A stretch of 64,000 nucleotides of DNA from an uncultured Rhodospirillales bacterium (lineage in GTDB: Bacteria > Pseudomonadota > Alphaproteobacteria > Azospirillales > Azospirillaceae). The stretch covers positions 1 through 64,000 of the forward strand of contig CAIYNU010000063.1 in the NCBI GenBank assembly GCA_903927615.1, written 5' to 3'. The position numbers and the translations under genes are program-made. Of the stretch, positions 35,470 through 43,679 are shown piece after piece. Every line of letters starts with the position of its first letter. Position 1 is the stretch's first letter. The notes beneath the pieces were generated by a model that was given only the letters and a program-made list of their open reading frames with translations, had not been told where the DNA came from and did not search any database.

Positions 35470-36408
35470 ATGATTGTCGGCGAAAATAAGGGGGAAACCA
35501 AAGCCATTGTCATTAAGACAGGCGAAGACTTATTAGCTGTCGTCAAAGACTTATATCGCATAAGCAGACAAACAAATGCTGATGTTCTTATAGAAAATGT
35601 AGAAAAATGTGTCGAAGCCATGATTTGTGCAAAAGCTTTGTCTCCACAAATTGCGTATTATATCTTACACGACTTTCTTTATTTTCGAAGGATTGCAATA
35701 TCTAGAACACTTATAGAATATTGTGGTTTATTTAATGATTTGTCACTGACCCATGGTGGGCTTATGTTGAAATATTTACGAGAAATACTATCTTACAACG
35801 AAGCAAATGAAGATTGTATTATTAGAGCACTTTATTTAATTAAGTCTTTAAATTTTAGATACGAAGAAAGAAGCTACAATGTTTTTAGAAGGGTTTGCTC
35901 GCCGATAAAAATGAACAAAATAAATAACATTCTTGACCTTGGATGCGGCACAGGCTGGGCCGGAAAATTTTACAGAGATAATGGCTTTGCCGGGCTGCTT
36001 ACTGGTGTTGATTTGTCAAAAGATATGATTGAGATAGCAAGTTATTGTGGTTACTATAATAAACTTGTTAATCAAAACATTGTCGAATACCTCTCGTCAT
36101 GCGATACAAAATATGATTTAGTAAGTATGATGTGGGTTTCCGCTCATTTATCAAAGGATACATTTATAAGCATTGTTAAATCAACGCACTCTGTGTTAAG
36201 AAAAAGCGGATATTTAATATTTGATGCCGATATATATAAAGAGTGTTCACCCGCATTGACTGCAAACCACGGCACATACAAAATATCCGCTGATGATATT
36301 CAAAAAACATTACGGACCATAGGATTCTCAGTTAGATACCTTGACGATCATGAAACTCGCTATTACCGATGTGTAACTTCGCTCGACGGCCACCTAGCAC
36401 ACTCCTAG
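35470..36408 (+). CDS. class I SAM-dependent methyltransferase, AT-rich, probably acquired
   Basis: The 312-residue protein has an N-terminal helical region of about 140 residues of unknown role. A Rossmann methyltransferase domain follows: motif I INNILDLGCGTGWAGKFYRD, motif II LLTGVDLSKDMIEIASY (acidic residue for the ribose), and a motif IV-like DLVSMMWVSAHLSKD. The C-terminal half includes GYLIFDADIYKECSP. The substrate is unknown. Base composition is strikingly AT-rich, with codons such as TTA, AAA and ATA, unlike the GC-rich surroundings. It lies in the scrap zone beside tRNA-Glu, so recent horizontal transfer is likely. Confidence 0.82.
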   Translation: MIVGENKGETKAIVIKTGEDLLAVVKDLYRISRQTNADVLIENVEKCVEAMICAKALSPQIAYYILHDFLYFRRIAISRTLIEYCGLFNDLSLTHGGLMLKYLREILSYNEANEDCIIRALYLIKSLNFRYEERSYNVFRRVCSPIKMNKINNILDLGCGTGWAGKFYRDNGFAGLLTGVDLSKDMIEIASYCGYYNKLVNQNIVEYLSSCDTKYDLVSMMWVSAHLSKDTFISIVKSTHSVLRKSGYLIFDADIYKECSPALTANHGTYKISADDIQKTLRTIGFSVRYLDDHETRYYRCVTSLDGHLAHS

Positions 36409-36808
36409 TGTTGTGAACGAGACGCTTCATTCCTGACGATGGTGTCGAGGGCACAACGCAACCCCTTGAACAGGCTCGTGTTCCGGCCCAACGGGGTCGG
36501 AACACGAGCACAGATCAAAAAACAATTAATATTCTTAATGGAATATACATCATCGTCTACAACTTAAAGGGTAGCGGTCGCTTGGGTAACGGCACGGCGT
36601 TGATTCCGCCTGGCCCCGAGCTTGGTGGCGCCATTCCGCTTGGCCTCGTGCGGTACCCGTGGATCACACGCCGCCTGGTGGCTGGCACGCTCGCTCAAAA
36701 ACCAGCCCCGAACCCGTGAATGATCAAAAACCGGCGGCCTTCGTGGCCGAAGGCGGGGGTGCGACCCGTTGACTCGGGGGGATTCCAATTTTTCGTCGGT
36801 TGTGAGTT
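36409..36808. other. non-coding interval after the methyltransferase gene
   Basis: No gene was recognised. It contains the hairpin at 36474-36509, a short AT-rich patch to about 36570, and then a return to GC-rich sequence. Two phrases (aaaaccagccccgaacccg and aaaaaccggcggcc) suggest shuffled fragments. Confidence 0.4.
36474..36509 (+). terminator. strong hairpin after the methyltransferase gene
   Basis: GCTCGTGTTCCG (36474-36485) and CGGAACACGAGC (36498-36509) are perfect 12-bp arms with a 12-nt loop, 65 bp after the stop codon. Confidence 0.6.
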
Positions 36809-37000
36809 CCCCTCGACACCAACGTCTCCGAGCACGACGTCCGAGACCCCGTCACCCTGCGCAAGATCAGCGGCGGCACCAAAAGCGACGACGGCCGACG
36901 TTGCCGCGACTCATTCCTGTCGTTGAAAAAGACCTGCCAGAAGAACGTTCTCTCGTTTTGCGCCCATCTCGGCGACCGCCTCGGCATCGCCGCAAACTCC
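36809..37000 (+). pseudogene. C-terminal remnant of an IS66-type transposase
   Basis: A frame reads PLDTNVSEHDVRDPVTLRKI, then SGGTKSDDGRRCRDSFLSLK and KTCQKNVLSFCAHLGDRL. This matches the C-terminal region of IS66-type transposases (NxSERDIRxxVKxRKISGxTRSxxGRRCRDTFASLKKTCRK). The catalytic DDE part upstream is absent or in other frames, and the downstream reading is low complexity. It is evidence of past insertion-sequence activity in this segment. Confidence 0.65.
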
Positions 37001-37270
37001 GTCGCCAGCCTGACCGACATCATCAGGGTCAGAACCGCACCCCCGTCAACCTGCTCCAGCGAACCCAGCCCCCAAAAAGAAAGAGCGTCCGCGCCAAGCG
37101 CGGCCTCGCCGCCATCAGCGATGATGTCCTTGCCACCGTCCTCACCGCTCCATGACGCCTTCAAGCGATTCCCATGACCGGACCATCCGCTTGTTGGTCG
37201 AGACCGAGTCGGCTATGTTATCATGCGCCGGTCCGCCTTTGGGGACCCGAAAAGTCCGGGGGGTAAGCCA

Positions 37271-38128
37271 ATGGTCAGAACTTTACTGCTCTTGCTCGTC
37301 TTATCAGTGTTAGAGGTGACCGGTGGCCGGGCCGCGCAGGCTCAGGAAACCTATAAATTCATGGTGCCGCCCTGGCAACGAGGACAGGAAATAGACGACA
37401 TCCGGCGCCTTTACCGGCCCATGCTGGACTACCTGTCGGCCCGGATCGGGGCGCAGATCGTTCTGGTGAGCGCGCGCAGCTATGAAGACGCCATAGATTA
37501 CCTAGCCACGGGCCGGGTTGATTTCGCAACGATGTCGCCGGTACCCTACGTCAAGGCGCAAGCGATGAACCCGGGTGTTCACATGCTGGTGACGGAGCTG
37601 AGTTGGACCGAAGATCATAGTGCCCGGCACGACAGCTATTTGGGGATGCTGATAACCTTGAAGTCCCGCGCCGACATCGAGACTCTTCAAGACCTGAAGG
37701 GAAAGAGTTTCGCGTTCGTTAATCGCGATTCCAGCAGCGGTTTCGTGTTTCCGACCGCGGTCCTGGCGCGAAACCAGATCGACTACAGCACATTTTTTTC
37801 GAAATTCGACTTTCTCGGGAGCCATCCCCGGGTCACCGATGCCGTCGCCGCGGGCAGCGTCGATGCCGGGGCGACCTGGGACTACAATTTGGCCCAGGCG
37901 ACCGCCAAACATGGCAACATCTTCAAGGTCATTAGTGATGTCGCGATTCCCAATCTAGGTATCGCGATCCACCCGCATCTCCCGGCCGAGGTCGCGGCCA
38001 AAATAAAAGAGGCCCTTCTGACAATAGATACGACCTTGCTGGTGGGCTTACCAACCGCCGGTTACGTAGAGCGACCCGAGAGTTTCTATGATATTGTTAG
38101 GACTGTGGTCGAGATGAATATACATTGA
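37271..38128 (+). CDS. PhnD-like periplasmic substrate-binding protein
   Basis: The 285-residue exported protein starts at ATG 37271 after GGGGGG, with signal peptide LLLLLVLSVLEVTGG and cleavage near AQAQ. It belongs to the phosphate/phosphite/phosphonate-binding (PhnD) family: YRPMLDYLSARIGAQIVLVS, YEDAIDYLATGRVDFATMSP, LKGKSFAFVNRDSSSGFVFP, and AGATWDYNLAQATAKHGNIF. There is no permease or ATPase gene nearby. Instead it is followed 25 bp later by a sensor kinase, so it may deliver a ligand signal to that kinase rather than transport. Confidence 0.85.
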   Translation: MVRTLLLLLVLSVLEVTGGRAAQAQETYKFMVPPWQRGQEIDDIRRLYRPMLDYLSARIGAQIVLVSARSYEDAIDYLATGRVDFATMSPVPYVKAQAMNPGVHMLVTELSWTEDHSARHDSYLGMLITLKSRADIETLQDLKGKSFAFVNRDSSSGFVFPTAVLARNQIDYSTFFSKFDFLGSHPRVTDAVAAGSVDAGATWDYNLAQATAKHGNIFKVISDVAIPNLGIAIHPHLPAEVAAKIKEALLTIDTTLLVGLPTAGYVERPESFYDIVRTVVEMNIH

Positions 38129-38153
38129 TGATGTTATAGGACGCTGAACCTGA

Positions 38154-40427
38154 ATGGTTGCCCCATCGATCTGGCGTAGCGTCGGCTTTCGGCTATTCGC
38201 GCCCATCGCAGCTTTCGCGATACTGCTGATGGGGCTTATATTTCTCGTCATTATTTCCAACTACCTCGATTTTTCGAACCAGAGTCGGGAGCGCCTGGTG
38301 GCCAGCGTGGCCGCCGCCGGCGAGAGTTTCATGGACAAGGCCATTCAGGCGCGCGGCTTCGCCCGCATGGTAGCCCGAATGCCGGATCTGGCTGACGCCA
38401 TCGACGCGCGAGATCAGCGGGTGCTGATCGATACCGCCGTACCCTACGTTCAATTTACCAGCTTGCAGCGCCTGACCATTTATGATCCGGGCGGCGTCGT
38501 GTTGGCCCGAGCCGACGCGCCCGCGGTTTTCGGCCGAACCGACGCGCTGGCGCCGTGGCTGACCGCGCTGGCCGGTCCGTCCGGCCCGGGCATGCTGACC
38601 AGCACGATTTTGCCGTTGGATCAGCGCCTGTTCTACCTGACCGCGGTTCCGGTACGAACGCTTAATCGCGCCTTGGGCGCATTCGTGGTGGCGGGTTTTC
38701 CTATCGATGCCGATTTCCTGACCGGTCTCAAGGCCCGCAGCGGCGCCGACACCGCGGTCAGCTATCGCGGCCAGCCGGTGGCCTCGTCGCTGCCGGCGGA
38801 GCGGGAGGCGATGCCGACGATTCAACGGATGCCGGTGCCGCTGCCCGCGGTGATTCCGGCCGAGGCCGGATTCACCTTGTCGGTGTGTAGCGACGGCAGC
38901 CTGGAGCTAGCCCGCTTCCGCACCCGCCTGACCCTGCTGGGCGCCCTGCTGACCCTCGCGACGATCACGGTTACGCTGTTTTCAGTCTGGAGCACCCGTC
39001 GAACGGTCACGGTGCCTCTGGAGGATATGACCGTAGCCATGATGCGTCTGGCCGAGGGCGAGCGCGGAGTCAACATCCCCCACTGCGGCCGCCTCGACGA
39101 AATCGGAGCGATGGGGCGGGCGGCCGAGGTGTTCCAGCGCGCCATGAACCAGGCCGCCGAACTGCGGGTCGCCCGCGAACGGGCCGAAGCGGCCGCCAAG
39201 GCGGCGGCGGAGACCTCGCGGCAACTTCATCTGGTGATCGCCGCCGCCCCGGCCTGCCTGCTGCTCTGCCGAGGCGACCCGCCGCGAGTCGTGCTCAGCA
39301 ATTCCGCGACCTGCGACCTCTTCGGCGCCAGCGAGGAGACCTTGCGTGACACCAGCCTGTTCGACCTGATCGACGACGCGGAGCGCCGGCGTCTGGAAGT
39401 CGCGTTCCAGGGCGACGGAAGCCTGGACGAGGTTGATGCCGGCTGCCGAGTCTTGTCGGGACCGCCGCGGTGGGGATCGTTTTCGACCCGCCGCATCCAG
39501 TCCGGCGACGGTCCCGCCCTGCTGGTCGGCGTCACCGACATCACCCGGCGCCGCCAGAGCGAGATCGCGCTCCGGCAGGCCAAGGACGCCGCCGAGCGTA
39601 CGCTCGACCAACTGCGCCGTACCCAGCAAAGCCTGATCCAGGCCGAAAAACTCGCGGCGACCAGCTTGCTGGTCGCCGGTGTCGCCCACGAGATCAACAC
39701 GCCGGTCGGCGTCGCCCTCACCGGCGCCACCTACTTGGTCGGCAAGACACGCGCATTGCGCGGCCTGTTCGACACCGACGCCATGCGCTACAGCGATCTC
39801 GACGGCTATCTGGTCACCGCCACCGAAACCCTGGCGCTGGTGGAATACAACGTGAACCGCGCCACCGAGTTGGTGAGGTCGTTCAAGCAGGTGGCGGTCG
39901 ACCAGACCAGCCAGGACCGCCGACGCTTCGATGTGCCCGGTTATGTTCAGGAGGTACTGATCAGCCTAGGGCCGCGGCTGCGCAAGGCGGGCCATCCGGT
40001 CGCGCTGTCGGGCCCACCGGCGCTTGAGGTGGACAATTTTCCGGGCGCCCTCGCCCAGATCCTGACCAATCTGGTCATCAACGCCACTGTCCACGCCTTC
40101 GAACCTGGACAAACCGGGCGCATCGCCATCGAGATCGCCGACGCGGGTGACGCGGTGACGCTAACCTGCGCCGATAACGGCAAAGGGATTCCCGTCACCC
40201 ATGTCGACCGGGTGTTCGACGCTTTCTTCACCACCCGCCGCGGGAGTGGCGGCACTGGCCTTGGGCTGCATATCACCTACCATCTGGCAACGACGGTGAT
40301 GGGTGGAAGCATTGCCGTCATCAGCGAACCCGGCCAGGGCACGGTGTTCACGCTGAACTTCCCCAAGGTGGCGCCGGAACACGCGCCGGGCGGCGGCGGC
40401 GACGGACGCGAGGACCTGGCAACCTGA
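38154..40427 (+). CDS. hybrid-type membrane sensor histidine kinase (HAMP-PAS-HisKA-HATPase)
   Basis: The 757-residue inner-membrane kinase has a first membrane helix at about 17-37, a periplasmic sensor region to about 260, and a second helix near 265-285. HAMP, a PAS-like domain (APACLLLCRGDPPRVVLSNS) and a coiled coil follow. The phosphoacceptor H512 lies in LLVAGVAHEINTPVGVAL, then the ATPase domain has N (LTNLVINATVHAF), G1 (CADNGKGIP) and G2 (GSGGTGLGLHI). It is co-transcribed with the PhnD-like gene and the REC/HD-GYP gene that follows. It strongly resembles the kinase at 43669-45339. Confidence 0.92.
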   Translation: MVAPSIWRSVGFRLFAPIAAFAILLMGLIFLVIISNYLDFSNQSRERLVASVAAAGESFMDKAIQARGFARMVARMPDLADAIDARDQRVLIDTAVPYVQFTSLQRLTIYDPGGVVLARADAPAVFGRTDALAPWLTALAGPSGPGMLTSTILPLDQRLFYLTAVPVRTLNRALGAFVVAGFPIDADFLTGLKARSGADTAVSYRGQPVASSLPAEREAMPTIQRMPVPLPAVIPAEAGFTLSVCSDGSLELARFRTRLTLLGALLTLATITVTLFSVWSTRRTVTVPLEDMTVAMMRLAEGERGVNIPHCGRLDEIGAMGRAAEVFQRAMNQAAELRVARERAEAAAKAAAETSRQLHLVIAAAPACLLLCRGDPPRVVLSNSATCDLFGASEETLRDTSLFDLIDDAERRRLEVAFQGDGSLDEVDAGCRVLSGPPRWGSFSTRRIQSGDGPALLVGVTDITRRRQSEIALRQAKDAAERTLDQLRRTQQSLIQAEKLAATSLLVAGVAHEINTPVGVALTGATYLVGKTRALRGLFDTDAMRYSDLDGYLVTATETLALVEYNVNRATELVRSFKQVAVDQTSQDRRRFDVPGYVQEVLISLGPRLRKAGHPVALSGPPALEVDNFPGALAQILTNLVINATVHAFEPGQTGRIAIEIADAGDAVTLTCADNGKGIPVTHVDRVFDAFFTTRRGSGGTGLGLHITYHLATTVMGGSIAVISEPGQGTVFTLNFPKVAPEHAPGGGGDGREDLAT

Positions 40428-40493
40428 GGGCGGCTTGTCGGGCCCCTGTCGACGGCATATTCTCCTTGGTGACCTGGGAAGGCGGGAGGTGAC

Positions 40494-42071
40494 ATGACCA
40501 TCGCACAAGGGGCCCGAGGTGACTCGCTGATCCGTTTCGCAAAGGAGAAGCCGGCGCCGGCGCCAACACTGGAAACGTCCACCCCCCCCTGGAAGGTCTT
40601 GATCGTTGACGACGACGATCAGGTGCATCTGGTCACGCGCATGGTCCTGGCCGACCTCGTCGTTGACAACCGGCGTCCCCGGTTCATCAGCGCGTTCAGC
40701 GGCGCCGAGGCTAGGCACCTGCTTGGCCAGCACAACGATATCGCGGTGATCTTACTCGACGTCGTGATGGAAAGCGACCATGCCGGGCTCATGCTGGCCC
40801 GCCATGTCCGCGAGGAGTTGAGCAACGAGCGGGTGCGGATCATCCTGCGAACCGGGCAACCGGGCCAGGCGCCCGAGCGGCATGTCATCGACCACTACGA
40901 TATCAACGATTACCGCGCCAAGGCCGATCTGACCGCGGAAAAGCTGTATACCGCGGCGGCGACCGCTCTGCGTTCGTACCGCGACATTGAGGCCATCGAC
41001 GACCGGCGCCGCGGTTTCGAACGGATCATCGCCGCGTCGGCCGGCCTCTATCGAAAGAAGACGGTGGCGGCGTTCGTGGAGGCGCTGATCCCTGCCCTCC
41101 ACTCGGTTATCCCGGGCATGACGGGTTTCCTGGTCTGCGCTGACACCGCCGAGGGCGTGCGCGTGGTTGCGGCCGAGGGTGAGGTGGCGGCGCGGGCGGG
41201 CGACCCGCTGGCCGTCGGCCTGCCCCCGGGGCGATGCCGGGAAATCGAGGGCGTGTTCGCCGACCAGACCAGCGTCTTTCACGACGGCTACTGCGTGATC
41301 CTGTTGCGATCGCGGACGGGCGCGCACCGGGCGGCCTACCTGACCGGCTATCGGGGGGCACAGTCGGTCGACCGGTCGCTGCTGGAACTGTTTTGCGACA
41401 AGGCCGCCACCGCCTTCGACAACGCCTACCTCAACGAACAGGTCCTGGCCGCGCAGCATGCCACGGTTTATGCCCTGGGCAAGTTGGCCGACTATAAGGA
41501 CGAGGTGGATAGCGGGCATCCGGCGCTGGGAATCGGCACCCTGGCCTCGCGAACCGCACGACGGCTGAAGGAAACCGGCCACCACGTCGACCTGATCGAC
41601 GACGACTGGTTCGAAAAAATCGAACTGGCCAGCATTCTTCACGATGTCGGCAAGGTGGCCATTCCGGATGCCATCCTTCAGAAGCCAGGGCCACTGGCCC
41701 CGGAAGAACGGGTGATCATCCAGCGCCACGTCGCCGTCGGCACCAGTCTCCTCCGCGAAGCGGCGGCCATGGTCGATCGTCCGACCTATCTGTCGATGAG
41801 CGTCGACGTTGCCCGGCATCACCACGAACGCTTCGACGGCAAGGGCTACCCCCAGGGGTTGGCCGGGCATGCCATTCCGCTGTCGGCACAGATCGTGGCC
41901 ATCGCCGATGTCTATGACGCTCTGCGCCGTGCCCGCCACTATAAGAAGGCTTGGCCGCGCGACCAGGCGATGGCCTTCATCCGGGAAGAGAGCGGCAACC
42001 ATTTTGCGCCCGAGATCGTCGAGGCGTTTCTCGCGGTGGTCACTGAGGTCGACTCGCTATCCGCCGCTTGA
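40494..42071 (+). CDS. response regulator with REC, DUF3369 and HD-GYP domains, copy 1
   Basis: The 525-residue protein has an N-terminal receiver (VLIVDDDDQVHLVTRMVL; phosphoacceptor D89 in ILLDVV). A DUF3369 middle region follows (RDIEAIDDRRRGFERIIAAS). The C-terminal HD-GYP phosphodiesterase has ILHDVGKVAIPDAILQKPGP (H383, D384), IQRHVAVG, HHHERFDGKGYPQGL and VAIADVYDAL. It should hydrolyse cyclic-di-GMP and is probably controlled by phosphorylation from the kinase upstream. It lies 66 bp after that kinase gene. Its paralogue lies head-on at 42087-43679. Confidence 0.93.
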   Translation: MTIAQGARGDSLIRFAKEKPAPAPTLETSTPPWKVLIVDDDDQVHLVTRMVLADLVVDNRRPRFISAFSGAEARHLLGQHNDIAVILLDVVMESDHAGLMLARHVREELSNERVRIILRTGQPGQAPERHVIDHYDINDYRAKADLTAEKLYTAAATALRSYRDIEAIDDRRRGFERIIAASAGLYRKKTVAAFVEALIPALHSVIPGMTGFLVCADTAEGVRVVAAEGEVAARAGDPLAVGLPPGRCREIEGVFADQTSVFHDGYCVILLRSRTGAHRAAYLTGYRGAQSVDRSLLELFCDKAATAFDNAYLNEQVLAAQHATVYALGKLADYKDEVDSGHPALGIGTLASRTARRLKETGHHVDLIDDDWFEKIELASILHDVGKVAIPDAILQKPGPLAPEERVIIQRHVAVGTSLLREAAAMVDRPTYLSMSVDVARHHHERFDGKGYPQGLAGHAIPLSAQIVAIADVYDALRRARHYKKAWPRDQAMAFIREESGNHFAPEIVEAFLAVVTEVDSLSAA

Positions 42072-42086
42072 GCAACCGGCCGGCGC

Positions 42087-43679
42087 TCAGGGGTCTTCCA
42101 CCAGCGCCAGGAACGCTTCGACGACCGTCGGGTCAAAGTGCCGACCATTCTCCTCGCGGATGAGCGCCAACGCCTTTTCTTTGGGCCAAGCCGGTTTGTA
42201 CTGTCGTTCATGGATCAGGGCGTCGTAGATGTCGGCAACCGCGGTGATCCGCCCGGATAGCGGGATATCCTGTCCGCCGAGGCCCTGTGGATACCCCTTG
42301 CCGTCGAAGCGTTCGTGGTGTCCCTGGGCGATTTCCGCGCCCATCGACAGATAGGTTGGGCGATCGACCCGCCGCGCCGCATCCATCAGAATCGCGCCGC
42401 CGACCGAGGCGTGACGCTGCATAGTGCTCCGTTGCTCGGGGTCCAGGGGCCCCGGCTTCTGAAGGATGGCGTCCGGAACGGCCACTTTGCCAACGTCATG
42501 GAGCATGGCGGCCAGTTCGATCTGCTCAATGTAGTCGTCGCTCAGGATATCGACGTAGTTCCCGTTGACGCGCAACCGCTCGGCGATCCGCCTGGACATC
42601 AGGCCGACGCGCTGGACATGGTTACCGGTGATCTCGTCCTTGTATTCGGCCAGTTTGCCCAGCGCATGGACCGTGGCCCGCTGGGTCGCGAGCAGTTCTT
42701 CGTGCAAGTAGACGTTGTCAAATCCCAAGGCGATCTTGCTGCAGAATATCTCCAGAAGTTGGCGGTCTATGGCTTCCAGGGGCGGGTGGCCGGCCAGATA
42801 GACGGCGCTGGCGGCGCATTCCTGTGACCAGAACATGATGACGCAGCGGTCGGCGAGATAGCGGTTGCTGCGGGTCTGGTGCGCCTCCAGGATTTCACGG
42901 CAAATATCGGGGGACAGGGCGTCTTCGATACGGCGGCCCTGGCACTTCTCAAAGGCGCCCTCCCCCGCGACCACCTGGAAATGGGGCGGTGCGGTTGGAT
43001 CGGGCGCCGCCCTGGTCGCCGAGGTGCACAGGAGCAGGCCGCGGGTCCCCGGGATCAGGGAGCGGAGTTGCATGACGACGCCCTCGATGAACCGAGCCAT
43101 CGAGGGCTCCTTGAACAGCGACGCCGACGCGTCGATGATTTTCTCCAGGCCGCGACGGCTGGTTTCAAGGGCCGTGATATAACGATAGGAGCGTAGCGCG
43201 GTCGCCGCGGTGGTATAGAGCTTGTCGGCCGTCAGTTCGCCCTTGGCCTTGTAGTCGTTAATTTCGTATTGGTCGATGATCTGGCGTTCCGGCGCGTGAC
43301 CGGGTTGGCCCGTGCGCAGGATGATCCGAATCGCCTGGTTGTTCAGGGTCTCCCGGATGTACCGGGCGACCCGAAGTCCGGCATCGTCAGTCTCCATCAC
43401 CACGTCGAGGAAGACAACGGCGATGTCGGGCTGTTCACTCAGAACCGTCATGGCCTCGGCGCCGCTGTAGACGCTGGTGAACGCGACCGGTCGGCCCTGA
43501 TAGGCCATGTCGGCCAGCACCAGGCGGGTCACGCTGTGAACCTGACGGTCGTCGTCAACGATCAGGATGCGCCATGGTACGGCCGCGGGCTGCGGCGCCG
43601 GCGGCGCGACACCGGTCTCGTCCTGTTCCGGATACCAGTCTTCGTCGGCGCCCTGATGATCGTCGGTGTTACAGACCAT
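42087..43679 (-). CDS. response regulator with REC, DUF3369 and HD-GYP domains, copy 2
   Basis: The 530-residue paralogue of the 40494 gene has a receiver (RILIVDDDRQVHSVTRLVLA; phosphoacceptor D92), DUF3369 (RYITALETSRRGLEKIIDAS), and HD-GYP with LHDVGKVAVPDAILQKPGPL, HHERFDGKGYPQGLGGQDIP and AVADIYDALIHERQY. All metal ligands seen in copy 1 are present. The start at 43679 overlaps the end of its kinase gene by 11 bp, implying coupled translation. It converges on copy 1 with a gap of only 15 bp. Confidence 0.93.
   Translation of the reverse strand: MVCNTDDHQGADEDWYPEQDETGVAPPAPQPAAVPWRILIVDDDRQVHSVTRLVLADMAYQGRPVAFTSVYSGAEAMTVLSEQPDIAVVFLDVVMETDDAGLRVARYIRETLNNQAIRIILRTGQPGHAPERQIIDQYEINDYKAKGELTADKLYTTAATALRSYRYITALETSRRGLEKIIDASASLFKEPSMARFIEGVVMQLRSLIPGTRGLLLCTSATRAAPDPTAPPHFQVVAGEGAFEKCQGRRIEDALSPDICREILEAHQTRSNRYLADRCVIMFWSQECAASAVYLAGHPPLEAIDRQLLEIFCSKIALGFDNVYLHEELLATQRATVHALGKLAEYKDEITGNHVQRVGLMSRRIAERLRVNGNYVDILSDDYIEQIELAAMLHDVGKVAVPDAILQKPGPLDPEQRSTMQRHASVGGAILMDAARRVDRPTYLSMGAEIAQGHHERFDGKGYPQGLGGQDIPLSGRITAVADIYDALIHERQYKPAWPKEKALALIREENGRHFDPTVVEAFLALVEDP

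Noticed and set aside
36564-36788. 74-residue minus-strand frame near the transposase remnant
   Set aside because: Arg-rich with no similarity I recognise and no ribosome-binding site; probably a chance frame.
40752-42002. 416-residue minus-strand frame inside HD-GYP copy 1
   Set aside because: Low-quality composition and full overlap with a conserved protein on the other strand.
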